From NCBI RefSeq assembly GCF_020497125.1, contig NC_059082.1, positions 19,581,965 through 19,645,964 on the forward strand: a DNA stretch of 64,000 nucleotides, written 5' to 3'. Position numbers and translations under genes: made by a program. The notes under the pieces were generated by a model. The model did not search any database. It worked only from the letters and a program-made list of their open reading frames with translations, and was not told where the DNA came from. This DNA is from Mauremys mutica. Its lineage: Eukaryota; Chordata; Testudines; Geoemydidae. Below are positions 59,060-64,000 of this stretch, one piece after another; within the stretch, counting starts at the first letter, position 1, and every line of letters begins with the position of its first letter.

Positions 59060-59175
59060 GTAGAAGACTGTGATAAGTGATTTCCCCAAAGCCACAGAGG
59101 GAGTTATTGTCAGAGTCGGACTGGATCTCAGGAATTCCTGATTCTCAGTCCTATGCTCAGAAGACACCTCCCTCT
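59060..59175 (-). mobile_element. MIR-like SINE fragment
   Basis: TAAGTGATTTCCCCAAAGCC, ACAGAGGGAG and CAGAGTCGGACTGGATCTCAGG match the reverse-complemented MIR middle region. Confidence 0.6.
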
Positions 59176-59547
59176 CAAGATTAACTCACATATAATGTAA
59201 CAGAGTGCTCTCCCTTTAGAGCCAGGAGTAGTCAGCCCTATTCTGGATGGAAGTCCAGCAGGTGGGTGCTGGGAATCAGTTGACCCAACTGGACAGCATC
59301 TAGTGATTTGGTCTGATTCCAGGCTGCATGATATAAATGAAGGCCCAAGGTGCATGAAGGAGCCTGCAACCAAAAGAGAGCAGAGATTATGCTCTCCTGT
59401 GGCTGGAACAGAATGCTGTAAGAGAACAAGCAGGCCCTATCTATGGCTACAGGAGGCTAGAGGGCCCTCACAATCTCAGTTGAGAAGAAGATTATAGCTT
59501 TTGTTGTTGTTTCATGTTTCCTTTTGCTAGATATTGCCTGTTCTAAG

Positions 59548-59852
59548 AGTATGTCTACACTACAACTGGGAGTGTGCTTCCCAGCTTGAGTAGACAGACA
59601 TGTGTTAGCTCAGCTCAACCTAGCATGCTAAAAGCAGCAGAGCAGGCTGGGGCTTGCGCTAGCTGCCCGAATACATAGCCAGGGTGGCCAGGCAGGCTTG
59701 TATTTGGCTGGTTAGCCCAAGCTGCTGCTTGTGCTTCCCCTGGTTATGCTGCTACTTTTAGCCCACTAGATTTAACAGAACTAGGATTTGTCTGTCTACT
59801 TGAGCTGGGAAGCTCACTCCCTGCTGCAGCGTAGAGGTACCCTTAGTCAAAC
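59548..59852. mobile_element. Palindromic DNA transposon, about 305 bp
   Basis: Ends CTAAGAGTATGTCTACACTAC and (reversed) CTAAGGGTACCTCTACGCTGC are inverted; internal AGCTTGAGTAGACAGAC and GTCTGTCTACTTGAGCT also pair. The target duplication is unclear, so the superfamily is not assigned. Confidence 0.7.
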
Positions 59853-59888
59853 TATGCGTGGTACTACATACCAATCATCTGATGGATG

Positions 59889-60026
59889 CAGTGCTTAATT
59901 TGTGCCAAGGCTCAGCTCTGACACATCTAGGCTTGGCAGTTCATAGCTCTGGGCTTGCTGCATCAGTTATGAATGTAAAACAATTGCTTGAGCCCCGACA
60001 CCTCTTTCATTAGAAATTAAGCACTG
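59889..60026. mobile_element. hAT-type MITE, second copy of the GTGCTTAATTTG family
   Basis: CAGTGCTTAATTTGTGCC ... AAATTAAGCACTG, related along its length to 15590-15758 (shared CTAGGCTTGGCAGTTCAT and CACCTCTTTCATTA). The flanking 8-mers no longer match. Confidence 0.8.
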
Positions 60027-60439
60027 AGTTGTAGTAGACTGAGTGCTTAATCCAGCATAATATATCCAGAGAAAACTAAACTAGTCAGCAGAAAAACTGG
60101 CTAGCTGTAGATACCTAACTTTAAACTCCCCCAATCCTTCTACCTCCCCCTAAAACAAATACACTCTTGCAGTGAGCAAAAATCAGATGTCACAAAAAAT
60201 CTACTGCCAGCTAGGAAAAAGAAAACCATATTGCATTGCTATATCATCAGATCTCTCTCTATCAGGGGAGAATAGTCATGTGTGTGCCATTTAAAGAATA
60301 ATTAAGGATAACCCAGAAAAAACTTTACAGATATTTTACCTTTAGGATTTCAATTGCCCTCGCCACATATTAAATAACTAACCTTTGTTTGGTTTAACAA
60401 AGAAGGTGAGTTGCCCCCCTTTAATTGCAAGGGTGAGTT

Positions 60440-61290
60440 TTCCACCTGCTCAGAGGAAAGGGGTCATTGCCCTTTTAAAGCCCTCCCCTGCCCCCAAGAT
60501 TACCTGTTCCACATAAAAAGTAGGCAGCAGTCAGACAGACCAGGTCAGCAGACGTCTTGCCCTCTCTCCCACAGGTGACCGGATGGGGTCCAGACCTCTT
60601 TTACCTGAAGCACGTGAGCAGCACCCAACCTCCCACTCATGTAAGTAGTTAAAATACTTCTTCATGATCTGTTGCTGTTATTACCCTAGATACTTCTTTC
60701 TCAAGGGGGCTGGGAAGGCATTTTTCTCTTACCACCAGATTGGGCTAGGCAAGATGTGGGTTTGAGGGGGGGTGGTTGGCAGGGAGGGGAAGGGTGGCCT
60801 TCCCTACTGCAGGTTAGGCATCTATTAGATTAGGAAAAGGGGCATTAAGCTATACTGTTACAATTCATCATGTAAACTTGTGGCAAACGTCCTGTGCAGA
60901 CGTATTCTGCAGGGAATGGACATGGTGATCAGATCAAATGGACTGGTAAAGGATTTAAAGGAGGTATTCTTTAACGGATCAGAGAAGGGGGGTTTGGGGC
61001 TCCTACAACTGGTATAGTGAGGAGTCAACCACCACCACTCCTTTATAGCCCCCCTTAACCCTCAGACAGAGCAGCGGGTTGGCTGGGACCAGGATAGGGG
61101 AAGGGGGAAGGCTGATGGCAGCCCCCAAGTATTTGGAAAGAATTATGGAATTACCTGCACTGTAAAATTTTATCTGATGGTTAGTCTCAGATATTTAAGA
61201 CTAGAGTTGTGGTCTAATTAAAGCACACCCCATGTCTCCTGTCTTCCTGGCGTAGCCAGACAATGCCTGGATGGTTTTACATGGCCCATT
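60440..61290. repeat. Repeat-like GC-mixed block, unclassified
   Basis: Contains CACATAAAAAGTAGGCAGCA and GGAAGGGTGGCCTTCC, with a base composition unlike its AT-rich surroundings, suggesting an old retroelement fragment. No termini or coding domain identified. Confidence 0.35.
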
Positions 61291-61296
61291 AGGGTG

Positions 61297-62124
61297 TGTC
61301 ATAAACATACAACTAAGGGTAGCATAAAATCCCTCTTTACCCTGTAAAGGGTAAATTCCTCTTTTACCTGTAAAGGGTTAAGAAGCTCAGATAACCTGGT
61401 TGGCACCTGACCAAAAGGACCAATAAGGGGAGAAGATACTTTCAAATCTGTGGGGGAAGGTTTTTGTTTGTGTCTTTGTTTTGTTCTGTTCGAGTCAGCA
61501 AGGAATCAGGGCAGGAAAAATACATATCCTTAAGCATATCTGGACTAAGCATCTAGTATTGCAGAAAAAGTAAGTAATAGCAAAGAAATGTGTTAGATTA
61601 TCTTTTGTTTCAGCTTGTGAATTTTCCCTGTGCTAAGAGGGAGGTTTATCCCTGCTTTTGTAACTTTAAAGTTTTTCCTAGAGGGGAAATCCTCTGTGTT
61701 TTTGAATCTTTTGTTATTCTGTAAAGTACTTACCATCCTGATTCTACAGAGGTGATTCTTTTACCTTTTCTTTAATTAAAATTCTTCTTTTAAGAACCCA
61801 ATTGATTTTTCATTGTTCTTAAGATCCAAGGGTTTGGGTCTGTGTTCACCTTACCAGTTGGTGAGGATATTATTCTCACGCCTTCCCCAGGAAAGGGAGT
61901 GCAGGACTTGGGGGAATATTTTGGGGAAATAGGAATCCAAGTGGTCCTTTCCCTGATTCTTTGTCAAAATCACTTGGTGGTGGCAGCATACTGTTCAAGA
62001 ACAAGGTGGAACTTGTGCCATGGGAAAGTTTTAATCTAAGATGGTAAAAATAAGCGTAGGGGGTCTTTCATGCGGGTCCCCACATCTGTAACCCAGAGTT
62101 CAGAGTGGGGAAGGAACCCTGACA
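61297..62124 (+). mobile_element. Solo LTR, 828 bp, with 5-bp target duplication
   Basis: From TGTCATAAACATACAACTAAG to GGAAGGAACCCTGACA, flanked by GGGTG on both sides (61292-61296, 62125-62129). Contains GTAAAGGGTTAAGAAGCTCAG and ATTAAAATTC (possible polyadenylation signal near 61775). Resembles a retrovirus-type LTR common in turtles. Confidence 0.9.
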
Positions 62125-62129
62125 GGGTG

Positions 62130-64000
62130 TGAAATGTTTTTGAATGCTTTAAGGTCCTTGACAGTAGCTCAAAAGATACAGGATAGCTCTGTAAAAACTA
62201 AAACTATCCTTTGAAAATCAAGAGGGTAGCAGTGCTATACCACATAAAATAAACCGCTCATTATTTTCTTGAAATCAAACAATTTAAAAATAATCTGTTT
62301 TTCTCTTTTTCAACAAATAGAACCTTAAAGCCTCCAGTCAGTAAATCATCCCTGTTCAGAGAAATGCTTAAATAACGTGCTTAGTCCCATTGAAGTCAAT
62401 AAGCCTTGTCAGTGTTTTCTTACATAGGGAGGGATTTAAGCATGTTCTTAAGTGCTTTCCTGATTAGGAGCCCAAAAATGTAAGGATTAGTTCTGCATAC
62501 AGTAACTACTGGATGAAATTTACAAAAGTGCTCAGCATTGACCTAACTACGCTCCCATTGAAATGAATGCGAGTTTACCATTGACTTTAGTTGGAGCAGA
62601 GTTAGGCCCATGCAGAACATTTAAAAAAATTTAAGAAATCCTATTTTTTTCTCATAAGCAGAGTCACTTTGTAGTCCTCTACTTAGAACAAAGTATATGT
62701 GCAGTAGGAACAGTTTGTAGGTTTGAGTCCAAACTGAATTCTTACATTAGGAAAGAACTTACAACTTTAGTCTATCCCCCTACAGGCTATTACTTGAATT
62801 TCAAGTGATATTGATTCCACAATAGTGGAAGTAGATTTCGTTTGAATAGTTGATTTTACCATCTAACATTTTTGTATATTTAAATTTATTTTTTAATTCA
62901 ATTTAAAATTTCTGAGCAAGGTTCTGGGTAATGATTTTGTATGTAGCTCTGATAAAAACGTTTTGCTTTTCATATCTTACAGGCGTTTATAAATGTTTCA
63001 CCAGTTATATACTGGCAAGAAATATATGCATGAAAAGAGTCTAATGACGTCTATCATTATGTCATTAGATACTCTTAATAGGTGTATATTTCTATGACAT
63101 TGTTTCAACTATTAGAGAATAAATTATAAACAAAATATGGACACCTTTATATATAATGTATTGATAATGATATAAATACAATATGCACATACTTTGCATA
63201 ATATCCAAAATGTTATATTTACATATGCCACATCCACATAACCATAAACAAATATGCACACGCTGTGTTCTTGTATGTTAATAGAACATTGATATGCCAC
63301 TATATATAAATGTGGACTTAAAAATAATATAATATATGATGGACTTAAAAATTGAAAATATTTTAAAATAATTCAGTATATTAGGTTACAAATTTTAAAT
63401 GTAATTAAAACCCCCCAAGCATATATAAAACATATATGCTTGGTCCATTTTGTCACTGATTCAATATGAATGTTTTTAATTTAACAATGAGGTTAAAATA
63501 TGTTTCCCTGCATATGGCAATGATTTTAATACCTTGACAAAAATCACAAGCATAGCAAAACGTTTTCACATGCAAGTAACTATTAGAATCATAAATTTAG
63601 CATCTGTCAAATTATTCCAGCCTTGGTGTAGTGGAATTTTAATACGAATCTGAAATCTGCAGTATATGCAGTAAGTACATTAGCTGCATGAATACACGTG
63701 TGTGTAGTATATATTTTCACATGCTGAGAACATCTTAATTTCACCTTCCATGCTTAGTCTCCATCCAAAGGTGAACATTTTTGCTAATTTTAAGTAAAAT
63801 CCCTTCCACAATTTTTGTGTTATGTCCATGTACAAGAAAACAAACACCTTTCTCTCTCTAAAATGTTGCCATATTTCTTTTCAACGTGGATAGATCAAAA
63901 ATGGCTGATTTTGAAACTTGACATGGAAACAGTCGTCACTGAGGAGTAGCATATATCCATGACTAAATTAAAACAAGACTGGTTGAAAAATGAACAAAAT
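62130..64000. other. Right-end intronic region
   Basis: AT-rich. A TTAAGCAC / CCCATTGAAG palindromic-repeat copy lies at 62345-62600. No exon of FAM227B or FGF7 found. Confidence 0.5.

Overview
This is a 64 kb stretch of vertebrate nuclear DNA. It is AT-rich, intron-dominated and dense in old transposons. The repeats (CR1 LINEs with the classic 3' end, many small hAT-type elements with 8-bp target duplications, Ty3/gypsy pieces, several solo LTRs) are those I associate with turtles (Testudines). This taxon call rests on recognising repeat families, not on a search.

Three protein-coding genes are visible, in the order DTWD1 - FAM227B - FGF7, known from human chromosome 15q21.2. DTWD1 runs on the minus strand at the left. 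Three coding exons (7649-7924, 5895-6038, 3880-4141) are present; its last exon and stop lie beyond the left edge. FAM227B runs on the plus strand from the same CpG-rich promoter (about 11580-12085), head to head with DTWD1. Nine coding exons (20101-42925) join in frame for 329 codons; a tenth is possible at 45310-45376, and the rest lies to the right of the window. FGF7 is on the minus strand, nested antisense beyond the last recognised FAM227B exon. Its 104-bp exon 2 (55960-56063) and the coding part of exon 3 (55333-55527, with stop) are here; exon 1 is outside to the right. Every junction listed was checked by hand for AG/GT signals and reading phase.

The rest is intron and repeat. Left part: a solo LTR (362-1049), an L2-like LINE fragment, and hAT elements at 6853-7156 and 9082-9413. 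Middle: a decayed Ty3/gypsy element (15050-17560) carrying two nested hAT MITEs, then three G-rich minisatellite-bearing hAT-like elements (18691-19400, 31483-33525, 36803-37753) and one carrying four CRE-like sites (33682-34076). Right part: a CR1 copy split by a minus-strand LTR-like insertion that itself holds another CR1 (38220-41180), a second split CR1 (48290-50215), MIR-like SINEs and an 828-bp solo LTR (61297-62124).

I found no prokaryotic-type system, RNA gene, or convincing new protein family. Most long open frames in the repeats, including a 296-codon frame in a minisatellite, are by-products of repeat structure. The items most worth a second look are the CRE array in a hAT element, the shared promoter with an X-box-like palindrome, the two candidate FAM227B exons, and the open frame at the far left edge.
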